Shown: positions 45,149 through 54,743 of the stretch, one piece after another | Layout: every line of letters starts with the position of its first letter | Position numbering within the stretch: position 1 is the first letter of the stretch | NCBI GenBank assembly: GCA_038125665.1 | Contig: JAYPEI010000003.1 | Location: forward strand, 158,888-222,887 | DNA length: 64,000 nucleotides | Origin: CAILUG01 sp038125665 | GTDB taxonomy: Bacteria; Pseudomonadota; Gammaproteobacteria; Pseudomonadales; Pseudohongiellaceae | Direction: 5' to 3' | Position numbers and translations under genes: made by a program | Notes under the pieces: model-generated | The model's input: the letters and a program-made list of their open reading frames with translations, nothing else | The model's database searches: none | What the model was told of the DNA's origin: nothing

Positions 45149-45472
45149 ATGGCTAAAAACGAAAAAGAGACTCAAAGTGATAAAAAAGATCGAGGTGAAT
45201 TGGAGCAAAACTCCGAACAAACTTTGCAAACACTAGAGCAGCTTAGCCAGACATTAGAAGTGATGAGTTGTGTTGTAGACCGCTTAAAGCAACATCTTAC
45301 TCGTCAACTCTCATTAAATGCCGAACTGTTCCAAGATGAAGAGCGTTTACGTCTTGCTCAAGAGGAAGAAGGTGCTAAAGCGGCGAAGCAACTTCAACAA
45401 GAATCTTTCGTGATCGAAATCACCCAACAAGAACTTGGTGAAAACGTCAAAGGTAAAAAAACTATTCACTGA
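45149..45472 (+). CDS. Small coiled-coil protein after nrdB, function unknown
   Basis: A 107-residue, highly charged soluble protein with a central heptad pattern (SEQTLQTLEQLSQTLEVMSCVVDRLKQHL) predicted to form a coiled coil, followed by a second charged helix (ERLRLAQEEEGAKAAKQLQQ). No domain recognised. The ATG lies 175 bp after nrdB with GAGGGGG upstream, so it could be on the nrdAB transcript or separately controlled. The function is unknown. Confidence 0.65.
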   Translation: MAKNEKETQSDKKDRGELEQNSEQTLQTLEQLSQTLEVMSCVVDRLKQHLTRQLSLNAELFQDEERLRLAQEEEGAKAAKQLQQESFVIEITQQELGENVKGKKTIH

Positions 45473-45629
45473 TACCAAACCAACAGTAAGTAGAACTCAA
45501 AGCGAGTTTAATACTTAGCTGTAGTTAAGCAAGACAAGTCGCTGGTGTTTAGGTCCAGAATAAATTTCATTGCCATAAATCTGACAACACGTAGCAACAT
45601 TGTTGGTTTTTAGATATCAACTCAAAAAG

Positions 45630-46391
45630 CTAAAAATTTATCCTGATCATCCCTTGCACAACACTCTCCGTCAATCCCTGACGACCTAGTTTGTTGTGCC
45701 AATACTGCCATTCAAGCCCAAGATTCACTGTATCATTCATGTACCAAACTATTTGGGGTTGTGCATGAACGCTATCGGCACGATCTGCTTCACCTTTGAC
45801 AAAATCAAGAAACCCCTCAATGGCAAAGTGCCAAGAACCGATATTGATTGGATAATTGTAGATGGTAGTCACTTGGCTAGCGTGTCCACTAATATCAGGA
45901 TCGTCACGATATTCTAGATGTGTTTTTAGCACTCTAAACCCGGGAATCCTTAGATCAACACTAAGACCTGCCAGCGGGGTGGTATTTTCACCAAACTTTG
46001 TCCGAGAATAATTTATCTCGCCTACTAGATAAAAATCACCTATTACTCCTATAGTCAACGGAGCATTGTTAAATACTTTACCCAGACTAAGTCTTGGCCC
46101 CCATTCTACATAAGTGCTGCCACTCTCCGAAAATCGTCCAACATCACTGAAGTCCACGAAGAAAAAGTTGTCGCCCACACCCCAGGTCTTGATATGCCGA
46201 TAGGTCATCACAAATCCATCTTTATGGGCCCTGCCGTCATAAGAATTAGCATATAGAAATTCGACTAGATTAATCTCGGGCGATTGAGAGAAACACACGC
46301 CACTATAGAGCAAAAAAAATGAAGCAGATAACGCCCTCCCTCCCAGCAGAACACATTTTAATGTTGATCTACTAAGAAGGTGACGACGCAT
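45630..46391 (-). CDS. Tsx-like outer membrane channel protein
   Basis: Exported 253-residue beta-barrel protein. A signal peptide (VLLGGRALSASFFLLYSGVCFSQ) leads to a barrel with strands such as NFFFVDFSDVGRF, LTIGVIGDFYLVGEINYSR and TVNLGLEWQYWHNKLG, ending with a C-terminal Phe (MIRINF), the outer-membrane insertion signal. The pattern fits the nucleoside-specific channel Tsx family. It follows sapC by 7 bp in one operon and lies downstream of, and convergent with, the nrdAB region, so nucleoside uptake is a plausible but unproven role. Confidence 0.75.
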   Translation of the reverse strand: MRRHLLSRSTLKCVLLGGRALSASFFLLYSGVCFSQSPEINLVEFLYANSYDGRAHKDGFVMTYRHIKTWGVGDNFFFVDFSDVGRFSESGSTYVEWGPRLSLGKVFNNAPLTIGVIGDFYLVGEINYSRTKFGENTTPLAGLSVDLRIPGFRVLKTHLEYRDDPDISGHASQVTTIYNYPINIGSWHFAIEGFLDFVKGEADRADSVHAQPQIVWYMNDTVNLGLEWQYWHNKLGRQGLTESVVQGMIRINF

Positions 46392-46398
46392 GAGAAGT

Positions 46399-47193
46399 TT
46401 ATTGATTAGACGAAGGCTGTTGAGGTTGAGACGCAGGATCCAGAACTATGCGATAGCTTTGTATTTTCTCCACGCCTTTCTGATCACGAAGCCCCATCAA
46501 ACGGTGTACTTGGAAAAGTGACGCCATGATGATATAGCAGGCAGGAAGATAGTCTTCTTTCAATAGTTCCAACTGCTGTTCTTGGGTTAACTCTTTTAGT
46601 TTTCTCTCATTAAGAGTATACATCCCAGAAACTTTGCGAGGTTCACCGCTCTCTGGTTGAATTAAAATCTCTACAGGTGAAATTAAATCTAATTCCTTGA
46701 CTTTATTGACAAAACCCTCTGTAAAACGCTCACCTTCAAAGATTGCTTGAAGAAGTTGATTACGATTCACCAGGTAATCTGACGCCTCGCCGTCTTCCTT
46801 GAATAACGGTTCACCCTCTGTCTCGTTTACTAGCGGGCTGCTCGTGTCTATACAAGCAGTCAAAGAGTTAACGTCTTCTTCACGATCATCATAACCTATG
46901 ACAAAAGGAGCTCTCTGTAAAACAAGGGGAATGTAAGTACAATCCCAACGCGTTTCTCCGTAATATACGTTCTCTCCTGGACGCAGTCCCATCATAGCGA
47001 CAGGGCGGAGGTTTTTGTTTTCTGGGTGCTCGATTAGTACCACAGGAAAGTTGCTTGCAGTTGCGCTCAGTTCACCTATGGAGATAGATACCAGGTTATA
47101 TTCTTTTGCTTGCTCCAGGTTTCCAGTCAACTTAACTTTAAGTTTACTGTGCTTTTCCTTATCGATGGTTTCTATTGGGGCCGGGTTTTTCAT
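46399..47193 (-). CDS. SapC family protein
   Basis: Soluble 264-residue protein of the SapC family, first named from an S-layer locus and widespread near TonB-dependent receptors. Signatures: FPVVLIEHPENKNLRPVAMMGLRPGENVYY, RWDCTYIPLVLQRAPFVIGYDD, GEPLFKEDGEAS, and VSGMYTLNERKLKELTQEQQLEL. No signal peptide, so probably cytoplasmic. It heads a two-gene operon with the Tsx-like channel and diverges from the TonB-dependent receptor across 385 bp. Molecular role unproven. Confidence 0.85.
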   Translation of the reverse strand: MKNPAPIETIDKEKHSKLKVKLTGNLEQAKEYNLVSISIGELSATASNFPVVLIEHPENKNLRPVAMMGLRPGENVYYGETRWDCTYIPLVLQRAPFVIGYDDREEDVNSLTACIDTSSPLVNETEGEPLFKEDGEASDYLVNRNQLLQAIFEGERFTEGFVNKVKELDLISPVEILIQPESGEPRKVSGMYTLNERKLKELTQEQQLELLKEDYLPACYIIMASLFQVHRLMGLRDQKGVEKIQSYRIVLDPASQPQQPSSNQ

Positions 47194-47578
47194 GTGGTTC
47201 TCGTTATAAAAATTTAGCGTGCAATCTTAAAGCTTTTCATTCTAAAAATTAAGTCCCCAATTCACTGATATGTAAACAATATGGAAATCTATACCGGCTT
47301 AGATGGCTCCGTGAAGCTAATTTGGCTAACTGAAACCAACTTGTTAAATTTTTTACATTGAAAATCAATAATTTAATAATTATTTCTCAAAATCAATTCT
47401 TAATTATTTATTAACATAATCTTCAAGCAGAAATCCAAGGTACTCAAATTAGAGTAAAATAGATATAGACAAAAAGGATATTTGTCTCAAAATGCGCAAT
47501 ATAGGTTCTAGGTTCGGAGAACCCTAAACCTCAAATATTAGATTAATTAATCAACTCAACAAATCAAGGGAAAATCTT
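47194..47578. other. Divergent control region of sapC and the TonB-dependent receptor
   Basis: A 385-bp, very AT-rich region. Two inverted repeats lie just before the receptor gene: AGACAAA/TTTGTCT (47467-47473 and 47481-47487), and GGTTCT/AGAACC (47504-47509 and 47518-47523). Either could be an operator or an mRNA-leader hairpin. No iron or vitamin riboswitch recognised. Confidence 0.5.
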
Positions 47579-50362
47579 ATGAACCAACTGCATCATAAGG
47601 TACTAGCGGTAGCAATAAGTTCCGCAACTGCTTTAAGCCTTGGGATGACATCTCAAGCTTACGCGCAAGAAGACCAAATCGAAGAAATATCTATTACCGG
47701 TTCTCGCATACGAAGAACTGACCTCGAAAGCAACGTGCCTGTCACCGTAGTAGACAGACAGGCAATCTTGGATATGGGATACACTGACATGGGCGATATG
47801 TTACAGCGTATGCCATCAATGTCAGGATCGCCAATAGGCACAACCACTAACAACGGGGGTGACGGATCCGTCTCGATAGACCTTCGTGGACTGGGATCGG
47901 GAAGAACCCTCACACTTGTTAATGGCAAGCGTACTGTGGATGGCGGTGACTTCCAGACCATACCCGGAATTATGATTGAACAAGTGGACATTCTTAAAGA
48001 TGGAAGATCTGCTGTCTACGGGGCCGATGCTGTTTCAGGTGTAGTGAACATCGTTACCCGCCAAAATTTCGAAGGCTTCGAAGCACAACTCTACACAGCT
48101 GATTTCAATGATATGAAATCAGGAAAGCAGGACAGCTACGCATTCATTGCAGGTAAAAATTTCGATAACGGAAACATTCTCTTTGGCGGTGAGTTTGTTC
48201 AACAAGAGCCAGCCTATCAATCAGACGCACCCTGGGATTACTTCCAGGACTCTTGGTATATCTACCCAGGTGGATGTGAGCGTCAGCTGACAGCGCCTTA
48301 TGATGGCACACCCAACGGTGGGTGCTACCCGCTTGGTTCTTCGCGCATCCCTGAGGGACGCCTGCGTTTCGCAACACAGGGCACGTTCATGAACCCAGGC
48401 TCTGGCCTGACAAAGTTTGACGGTAGAACCTATAACTACGCCCCCGTAAACTACATCCAGACCCCTTACGACAAGACTAACATCTTTGGTCAGATGCGCT
48501 TTGACTTGAATAACGTCAACATACTAACAGAGATGCGTTACAACAACCGCACCTCTGCTCAGGAGCTGGCTCCTCAACCTTACAACTCCCCCACCGACCC
48601 TTCCTACAAGGGAGTGTTCAACGGTAAAGCCTATTCAGGGATCTCACCTGACAACTACTACCTGCGCCAGGCAGTTGATGCCTACAACGCTGCCAATGGT
48701 GGCACTTTAGCGTACGAGCCAGTCATTGACGCTCGTCGCCGCATGCTAGAGACCCCCCGTCGCTTTACCCAAGGCGTTGAACAGCTTCAATTGAATATCG
48801 CCTTGACTGGTGAGCTGAACAGTGGAATCAACTGGGAGGCTTATTACAACCGTGGCTGGAGAACCTCTAAGGACACCGACTACGGCCAGTTCTCAGGAAC
48901 TCGCTTAGCAAACGCTATGGGACCCTCAGCTGACCTTAACGGGGACGGCGTGCCAGAGTGTTACAAGGACATCAATGATCCCTCCAGCAAAATTGCGAGC
49001 TGTGTGCCATTCAATTTCTTTGGTGGTCCGATGAGTGTTACTCCGGACATGCTGAACTACGTTGGCGTAGTTCTGAATGACTCCCAGTCATATGATCAAG
49101 AACAGTTTGGCTTTAGCTTCGCCGGCAACCTTGCCAATCTCATGCCCGCAGGTGAAATTGGTTGGGCTGTGGGTTACGAGTCACGCACGGAGAGTGCGGT
49201 TGTTACTCCTGACTCAAACAAGGTCATCGGAGAGGTCACTGGTAACAAGGGCGCCGGAACAACTGGAGAGTACACTGTTGACTCAGTCTTTGGTGAGCTG
49301 CTTGTGCCACTTATGGACAACGGAACACAGAAGCTTGAGTTTAACTTGGGTGTGAGATCGGATGATTTCAGTACCTTTGGTAGCAACACAGTCGCCCAGG
49401 GGTCATTGCGGTTAGACGTGGTAGAAGACCTCGTCTTAAGAGGAAGCTACGGGGAGTCCTACAGAGCACCAGGAATCTTCTCTCTCTTTGGTGGCGTCAT
49501 CGATTCATTTCCAACCTACCGTGACCCTTGTGTGCCACCGGCAGGTGAATCTCTGCCCCCAGGCTGCGCACAGGTTGGGGTCCAGCTGGATAGCCAGGTA
49601 CTTGCACGTGTTGGAGGTAACCCAAACCTACAACCTGAGACTGGCGACAACACAACAATAGGGGTGGTTTGGACACCTGAGTTTAGCTTTGGAAATCTCT
49701 CACTGACAGTTGACTATTGGTCTAATGAGCTAGAGGGTGGGATCTCTTCTTTGGGTGTTAACTACATCCTTAACGATTGCTACCGTGACCAGAACCAAGG
49801 ATCCTGTGGTCTGATCTCACGTCGTGCTGATTACAGCATCGCGTACATTCAGGATGCACCACTGAACGTGGCTCTCCTTAAAGTATCTGGTTACGATACA
49901 GAGGCACGCTGGAGTCTCGAAAACGATCTTGGTCAGTGGTCGGCCTCCTTCCTCTGGTCACACCAAAATGAGCAGGAACGACAATCATTCCCCGGTGACG
50001 ACGTCGACGACCTGGTCGGGACTTACTATGGTGATGCATACGCAGAGGATAAGATTAACTATACCCTGAGCTGGGGTAAGGGTGATTTTAGGATCAGTTA
50101 CCTTGGGGAGTACATCAGCGAGTTGAAGTCCGAAGACGCGTTCGGTCTGGAGTACGAGTACACAATTGACTCACAGCTGTACCATGACATAATCCTAAAT
50201 TATGATCTACCTCAGTACGGTATTTCAGCGTCGTTAGGTATTACCAATGTCACGGATGAGGCACCTCCTTACATCGATCTCGGCTTTAACGCCAAGACCG
50301 ACCCAGGAACCTACCGTCTCTTTGGTCAAGGTTACTACTTACGTGTGGGTTATGCGTTCTAG
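47579..50362 (+). CDS. TonB-dependent outer-membrane receptor
   Basis: Energised transport barrel of 927 residues for import of a large or scarce nutrient. A signal peptide ends at SQAYAQ. A TonB-box-like IEEISITGSRI follows, then the plug (NVPVTVVDRQAILDMGYTDMGDMLQRMPSM to ILKDGRSAVYGADAVSGVVNIVTR), and a 22-strand barrel ending in YLRVGYAF with a terminal Phe. Paired Cys in extracellular loops suggest disulfides. The plug style matches the large receptors often linked to SapC and halogenases in marine bacteria, commonly for glycans or peptides. Codons are noticeably GC-richer than those of the neighbouring genes. Confidence 0.93.
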   Translation: MNQLHHKVLAVAISSATALSLGMTSQAYAQEDQIEEISITGSRIRRTDLESNVPVTVVDRQAILDMGYTDMGDMLQRMPSMSGSPIGTTTNNGGDGSVSIDLRGLGSGRTLTLVNGKRTVDGGDFQTIPGIMIEQVDILKDGRSAVYGADAVSGVVNIVTRQNFEGFEAQLYTADFNDMKSGKQDSYAFIAGKNFDNGNILFGGEFVQQEPAYQSDAPWDYFQDSWYIYPGGCERQLTAPYDGTPNGGCYPLGSSRIPEGRLRFATQGTFMNPGSGLTKFDGRTYNYAPVNYIQTPYDKTNIFGQMRFDLNNVNILTEMRYNNRTSAQELAPQPYNSPTDPSYKGVFNGKAYSGISPDNYYLRQAVDAYNAANGGTLAYEPVIDARRRMLETPRRFTQGVEQLQLNIALTGELNSGINWEAYYNRGWRTSKDTDYGQFSGTRLANAMGPSADLNGDGVPECYKDINDPSSKIASCVPFNFFGGPMSVTPDMLNYVGVVLNDSQSYDQEQFGFSFAGNLANLMPAGEIGWAVGYESRTESAVVTPDSNKVIGEVTGNKGAGTTGEYTVDSVFGELLVPLMDNGTQKLEFNLGVRSDDFSTFGSNTVAQGSLRLDVVEDLVLRGSYGESYRAPGIFSLFGGVIDSFPTYRDPCVPPAGESLPPGCAQVGVQLDSQVLARVGGNPNLQPETGDNTTIGVVWTPEFSFGNLSLTVDYWSNELEGGISSLGVNYILNDCYRDQNQGSCGLISRRADYSIAYIQDAPLNVALLKVSGYDTEARWSLENDLGQWSASFLWSHQNEQERQSFPGDDVDDLVGTYYGDAYAEDKINYTLSWGKGDFRISYLGEYISELKSEDAFGLEYEYTIDSQLYHDIILNYDLPQYGISASLGITNVTDEAPPYIDLGFNAKTDPGTYRLFGQGYYLRVGYAF

Positions 50363-50396
50363 GCATAAAAAGTATTAGTGACTGGATGTATCGAAA

Positions 50397-50426
50397 TGGG
50401 GCAGCATAAGCTGCCCCATTTTTTTT
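50397..50426 (+). terminator. Rho-independent terminator after the TonB-dependent receptor
   Basis: A 9-bp GC-rich stem (50397-50405 and 50410-50418) with an ATAA loop and eight T. It ends the receptor transcript, so the next gene may need its own promoter or read-through. Confidence 0.93.
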
Positions 50427-50454
50427 AGAAGGGATACTAACAAGATTTTTTAAT

Positions 50455-52053
50455 ATGGCTAACTTTCCAGATCAGCACCCACTCAGTCGCCAAATTCGCT
50501 CCGCTTTTCACGCTCGTCAGTTTGATTCATGCGAAAGGCTCTATGAGGAGTTTGTGGGAATTTTCCCAGAATCAGCAGAAACCTCCTTTCTGCTAGGTCT
50601 CTTGGAACGGAGTAGGCAGCACCCAAAAATAAGCGCTGAGGCCTTTGCAAAAGCTCTCGCCTTAGATCCTAAACGTTATGATGCGCAAATTGAACTTGCA
50701 GCTCAATACTCAGTCTTGCAGGAACCCAATAAAGCCATTGAATTACTAGGTACACTCCCCGAGGGCGTTCAGAAATCTCCCCTATATTTGAACTTAGCCG
50801 GCTCAATATACTCTGAGTTAGCATTACCGCAACGTGCCTACCCACTATTTAAAGCAGCCCTGGTGCTACAACCAAAAGCAGAATTAATTAAAGCTAATCT
50901 TGCCGCTTGTGCGGTCTTCATGGGTGACATTGAATTCGCATCTCAACTCTATCGTGAACTGTTAACTGAGTTCCCATTGCACCAACGTTATCATTATTAC
51001 TTATCTAGATTAGCAAAAGCCAAAGACCGTACACATGTGGAAGAAATGTTAGCTGTGGCTTCTAAATTTCCTGAACAACGCAATGTTTTCATTAACTTTG
51101 CCCTTGGCAAGGAACTAGAGGATCTGGGTGAGTTTGAAGATAGCTTTCGTCACTACAAACTTGCCAATGATGCAGCAAAACAACTTTCTGGGTATGAAGT
51201 GAAAACAGATCTCGAGCTGGCAGACTCAGTATTACAAAGTTATTCAACCTGCCCAGCGTTCAAGCCTAAAAGACGACATGAAATGGTTGACCAAATTGAG
51301 GAGGGGGAGATTACTTTACGAGAACCGTGCCCTATTTTTCTGGTGGGTCTGCCTCGTTCTGGTACTACTTTGCTTGAACGCATAATGTCCAGCCATAGTA
51401 AAGTCGGCTCCATTGGAGAAACACAATACATCGACACAGCGATTCGCAAAACTGTAAATGTAATAACAGACGATAAATTTAATCTAGACATTGGTCATAG
51501 CCTAAATCAAGTTGCACCGGAATTACTTGGTGAAAACTACAAGGAACTTATTCAATACCTTCTTCCCAAAAATAAAAGTTATTTTATAGAGAAACTCCCC
51601 TGGAATTTTCTCTATGTTGGCTACTTACTGCGAAGCATGCCAAACGCACGTATTGTATGGATGAACCGTCTGGCTGAGGATTCCTGTTTTGCGATGTACA
51701 AACAACCGTTTACTTGGGCATATAAGTATTCTTACAACTTACGTGATGTAGGGTCCTATTATAAAAAATTCAAAGAAGTCCAAAGCTTTTGGCAGAAACG
51801 CTGTGGTGATAACATCTTCTTCACTGACTACGAAACACTCGTTAGCGTGCCTGAAGAAACTGTAAAGTCTTTATGTAAATATCTTAACTTAGATTTTGAA
51901 CCCCAGATGCTTGATTTTCACCGCAGTAACATAGCACCTTCTACAACAGCCAGCTCAGTGCAAATACGCTCATCAATTAATCAAGACTCTGTCGCGAAAT
52001 GGAAACACTATGAACCTTGGCTAGGAGAGCTTCTAGAAACACTAGCTGAATGA
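50455..52053 (+). CDS. TPR-repeat sulfotransferase
   Basis: A 532-residue protein in two parts. Residues about 1-240 are tetratricopeptide repeats (helix pairs such as SFLLGLLERSRQHPKISAEAFAKALALDP). Residues about 285-530 are a PAPS-dependent sulfotransferase domain, with the 5'-phosphosulfate loop FLVGLPRSGTTLLERIMSSH and the FIEKLPWNFLYVGYL and SCFAMYKQPF segments. No signal peptide, so cytoplasmic. It begins 29 bp after a strong terminator. Such TPR-sulfotransferases are common beside TonB-dependent receptors and SapC proteins; the acceptor is unknown. Confidence 0.86.
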   Translation: MANFPDQHPLSRQIRSAFHARQFDSCERLYEEFVGIFPESAETSFLLGLLERSRQHPKISAEAFAKALALDPKRYDAQIELAAQYSVLQEPNKAIELLGTLPEGVQKSPLYLNLAGSIYSELALPQRAYPLFKAALVLQPKAELIKANLAACAVFMGDIEFASQLYRELLTEFPLHQRYHYYLSRLAKAKDRTHVEEMLAVASKFPEQRNVFINFALGKELEDLGEFEDSFRHYKLANDAAKQLSGYEVKTDLELADSVLQSYSTCPAFKPKRRHEMVDQIEEGEITLREPCPIFLVGLPRSGTTLLERIMSSHSKVGSIGETQYIDTAIRKTVNVITDDKFNLDIGHSLNQVAPELLGENYKELIQYLLPKNKSYFIEKLPWNFLYVGYLLRSMPNARIVWMNRLAEDSCFAMYKQPFTWAYKYSYNLRDVGSYYKKFKEVQSFWQKRCGDNIFFTDYETLVSVPEETVKSLCKYLNLDFEPQMLDFHRSNIAPSTTASSVQIRSSINQDSVAKWKHYEPWLGELLETLAE

Positions 52054-52072
52054 TTATTGGAGAAATAATTAA

Positions 52073-52492
52073 ATGCAGTTACAACCTATCTTTCAATTGG
52101 GTTCCATAAATAGAATTTTAAAGAGGTTAATCGTATACAGTAGCTTGGTAGCCATACCAGTTATGAGCCAGCAAACACCAAATCTTCAAGTGGATGTCTG
52201 TAAAGCAGACATCAGCCTGCTACAGGCAGAACAATCACGTGAACTCCTCTCCCTTGTGTTCTCTATAGGGGTGAAAGAATGTGAGGGTAAATGCATAGGT
52301 TCACTAGAATTTACCATACGGCAAGAAATCAATGGCATCAGTAGTGAGCTACGTGAAACTGCTCAATGGAATTGGCGTGAAGGGGCCTCCCCTTTTGAGT
52401 TAAAGCACGAGATCAGTCTACATCCTCAAGCCATTTTTTATGAGGTTAGTTCGGTCAATGTCGGAAGATGCTCATGTTTGACACCGAGGTAG
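52073..52492 (+). CDS. Small exported Cys-containing protein, unknown
   Basis: A 139-residue protein with a hydrophobic N-terminal segment (LIVYSSLVAIPVMS) that looks like a signal peptide, and five Cys in the mature part (DVCKAD, KECEGKC, RCSC), suitable for disulfides in the periplasm. It begins 19 bp after the sulfotransferase stop and overlaps the convergent mrcB by 38 bases. No family recognised. Confidence 0.6.
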   Translation: MQLQPIFQLGSINRILKRLIVYSSLVAIPVMSQQTPNLQVDVCKADISLLQAEQSRELLSLVFSIGVKECEGKCIGSLEFTIRQEINGISSELRETAQWNWREGASPFELKHEISLHPQAIFYEVSSVNVGRCSCLTPR

Positions 52493-54743
52493 AGCAACGT
52501 TGATTATAGGGTGGTTCTGCATCCAGCTGATAAGGCAGTCTTTGAGTTAATCGACAATCTTCTGTGTTTACCTCTGATTCTGGCCAAGATGCCAATGCAG
52601 GAACTTCTAACCACTCTATGTCTAAAGGTTGCTCAGGCAAGCGCGGCTCTATACCCAGTTGGGTCATCGTAGACGCCCAGAGCTTCAGAGCTCCGTTGGC
52701 ACCTGTTAGCCCAGTCACTGCATTGTCGTCATAACCGACCCAAAATACTCCTACAAGATTTTCACCATATCCTGCAAACCAGGAGTCTCTTAAATCGTTA
52801 GTAGTTCCAGTTTTTCCAGCTAGAGGCAAACTGGCTTCAAGTTTTGAGAGCTGAGATTTTGCTGTCCCCCTCGTCAATACTCCTTGCATTGCCTGCTCAA
52901 GTAGATACACGGAAGTAGCTGAAATGACTTGAGATGCTTTCTCCTGTGAACGCTGCTCAAATTGTAAGTCAAAACCACCTTGCGTGGTTACCCCCAGCAC
53001 AGCACGCAATGGATGTAGCCTCCCTCTGGCTGCCAGAGTGGTATAAATTTGTGCAACTTCTAGGGGACTCATCTCTACGGCACCTAAGGCGAGTGCAGGA
53101 TAAGGATCAACAGGCCCTGTATATCCCAACCTTCTCAACATTGAAACGAGACTTTCAATTCCCAAACGCTGGCTCAAATCGACGGACGCTGAATTCAACG
53201 ACCTTTGTAATGCATCAAATAAAAATACCGGTCCGTCATAAGCATTTTCAAAATTTTCAGGTCTCCAGTATTGCCCTGTTGGTAATCGAATACTGACTCT
53301 AGTATCTGCTAGTACTGAGCTGAGATGAAATTCGCCACTGTCTATGGCGGCTAAATACAGTGGTGGTTTTACTAAGGAGCCAACGGGTCTTCTGGCTCTT
53401 AATGCACGATTAAATCCTGTATATCCACCTTTTGAACTACCCAACAGAGCTCTGATTTCCCCAGTTTCAGGCTCCGAAATGACGGCAGCTGCTTGTAGGG
53501 GATGTTCATCAGCACGGTCTCTACGCGTGAGCTCAGGTACCTGCTTTCTTATTATTTCACTCAGAGTATCTTGCATGACCACATCTAAGGTAGTAAAAAT
53601 TCTTAGCCCTTCACTTTGCAATGCTTCCCGGTTGTACTCACGAGCCAATTCATCATACATAAGTTCAAGAAAGTCTGCATAAGCACTCCTAGGTTTCTGG
53701 TTATGTGTTGCCACTAAACCTAGCGCAGAGCTGCTTGCTCGCTGTAAATCAATAGGACTCAATTTCCCTTCGGCAGCCATGCGTTGTAATACGACTGTGC
53801 GTCTTGTAAACGCACGTTCAGGATAACGCCGGGGGTTGTAATAGGAAGCCCCTTTGCCTATACCCACCAGTAGCGCCAACTCCTCTACTTTAAGTTCCTT
53901 AAGAGGACGAGCGAAGTAGTATTCCGACGCCAACGCAAAACCATGGATAGCTCTACCACCATCCTGACCTAAGTAAACTTCATTTAAGTAGGCTTCCAAA
54001 ATTGCAGCTTTAGAAAAAAAGAACTCTAGAGCGAGTGATTTGATCAATTCTTCGAGTTTACGATACAAATTACGTTCACGACTGAGATAGAGATTTTTTA
54101 CAAGCTGCTGTGTGAGTGTACTACCGCCTTGCACAATGCGCCCTGCTCTGAGGTTTGCCAACATAGCTCTTGCTATACCTAAGGGATCAATCCCCCAATG
54201 GTCATAAAAGCGTCTATCCTCAGTAGCCAGTAATGCATCAATCAGTAACTGTGGGGTGTCGACCAAGCGCAGAGGTAGGCGATCCTCTCCTGTAATCGGA
54301 TTAATTTGGGCAATTTCTAAAGGCTCTAATCTTAGCTCACGAAGGGGTTGTCCGTCTTTATCTCGAATCTCTAACAGGCTACTATTTCCATAACTTAAAG
54401 TGGCCTCAGCCGCATTCTGAGTCCCATCATAAAATTGGTAGCCATGTGTATAAAGCACTACTGTACGACCGAAGGCTGCATACTCTCCAGAGCGCTCTAC
54501 TTTGTCTACTTTTTGATACCCTAAACGTCGTAGATGACTTAGCAGAACCTCCATACTTACAGAGGAACCAGGGTTGAGTGTCAGTGATTTTGCAAAAACA
54601 CGACCAGGCAGCTCCCATTCCAAGGCCTTAAAATCGCTTTTCACTTCCCAGCTCACCCATACAGCCCAGAGTGTCAATAAGATTGAGACCCAGAAGACTA
54701 AGGCAAATAATAGATTGCTTAAACTACTAACTTTCATCTTCAC
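52455..54743 (-). CDS. mrcB: Penicillin-binding protein 1B
   Basis: Bifunctional peptidoglycan glycosyltransferase and transpeptidase anchored by one N-terminal helix (LLFALVFWVSILLTLWAVWV). The UB2H-like region precedes the glycosyltransferase domain with EDRRFYDHWGIDPLGIARA (catalytic Glu) and GGSTLTQQLVKNLYLSRERN. The transpeptidase has SxxK in RPVGSLVKPP (about residue 455), SxN in SLNSASVDLS, and KTG in AGKTGTTNDLRDSWFAG. At 762 residues it is in the usual range. A GTG at 54743 or ATG at 54737 can start it. The gene overlaps the small exported gene tail to tail. Confidence 0.94.
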   Translation of the reverse strand: MKMKVSSLSNLLFALVFWVSILLTLWAVWVSWEVKSDFKALEWELPGRVFAKSLTLNPGSSVSMEVLLSHLRRLGYQKVDKVERSGEYAAFGRTVVLYTHGYQFYDGTQNAAEATLSYGNSSLLEIRDKDGQPLRELRLEPLEIAQINPITGEDRLPLRLVDTPQLLIDALLATEDRRFYDHWGIDPLGIARAMLANLRAGRIVQGGSTLTQQLVKNLYLSRERNLYRKLEELIKSLALEFFFSKAAILEAYLNEVYLGQDGGRAIHGFALASEYYFARPLKELKVEELALLVGIGKGASYYNPRRYPERAFTRRTVVLQRMAAEGKLSPIDLQRASSSALGLVATHNQKPRSAYADFLELMYDELAREYNREALQSEGLRIFTTLDVVMQDTLSEIIRKQVPELTRRDRADEHPLQAAAVISEPETGEIRALLGSSKGGYTGFNRALRARRPVGSLVKPPLYLAAIDSGEFHLSSVLADTRVSIRLPTGQYWRPENFENAYDGPVFLFDALQRSLNSASVDLSQRLGIESLVSMLRRLGYTGPVDPYPALALGAVEMSPLEVAQIYTTLAARGRLHPLRAVLGVTTQGGFDLQFEQRSQEKASQVISATSVYLLEQAMQGVLTRGTAKSQLSKLEASLPLAGKTGTTNDLRDSWFAGYGENLVGVFWVGYDDNAVTGLTGANGALKLWASTMTQLGIEPRLPEQPLDIEWLEVPALASWPESEVNTEDCRLTQRLPYQLDAEPPYNQRCSTSVSNMSIFRH

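Noticed and set aside
45595..45612. Terminator after the coiled-coil gene
   Set aside because: The CAAC/GTTG stem is only 4 bp with a 3-base loop, too weak despite the following T residues.
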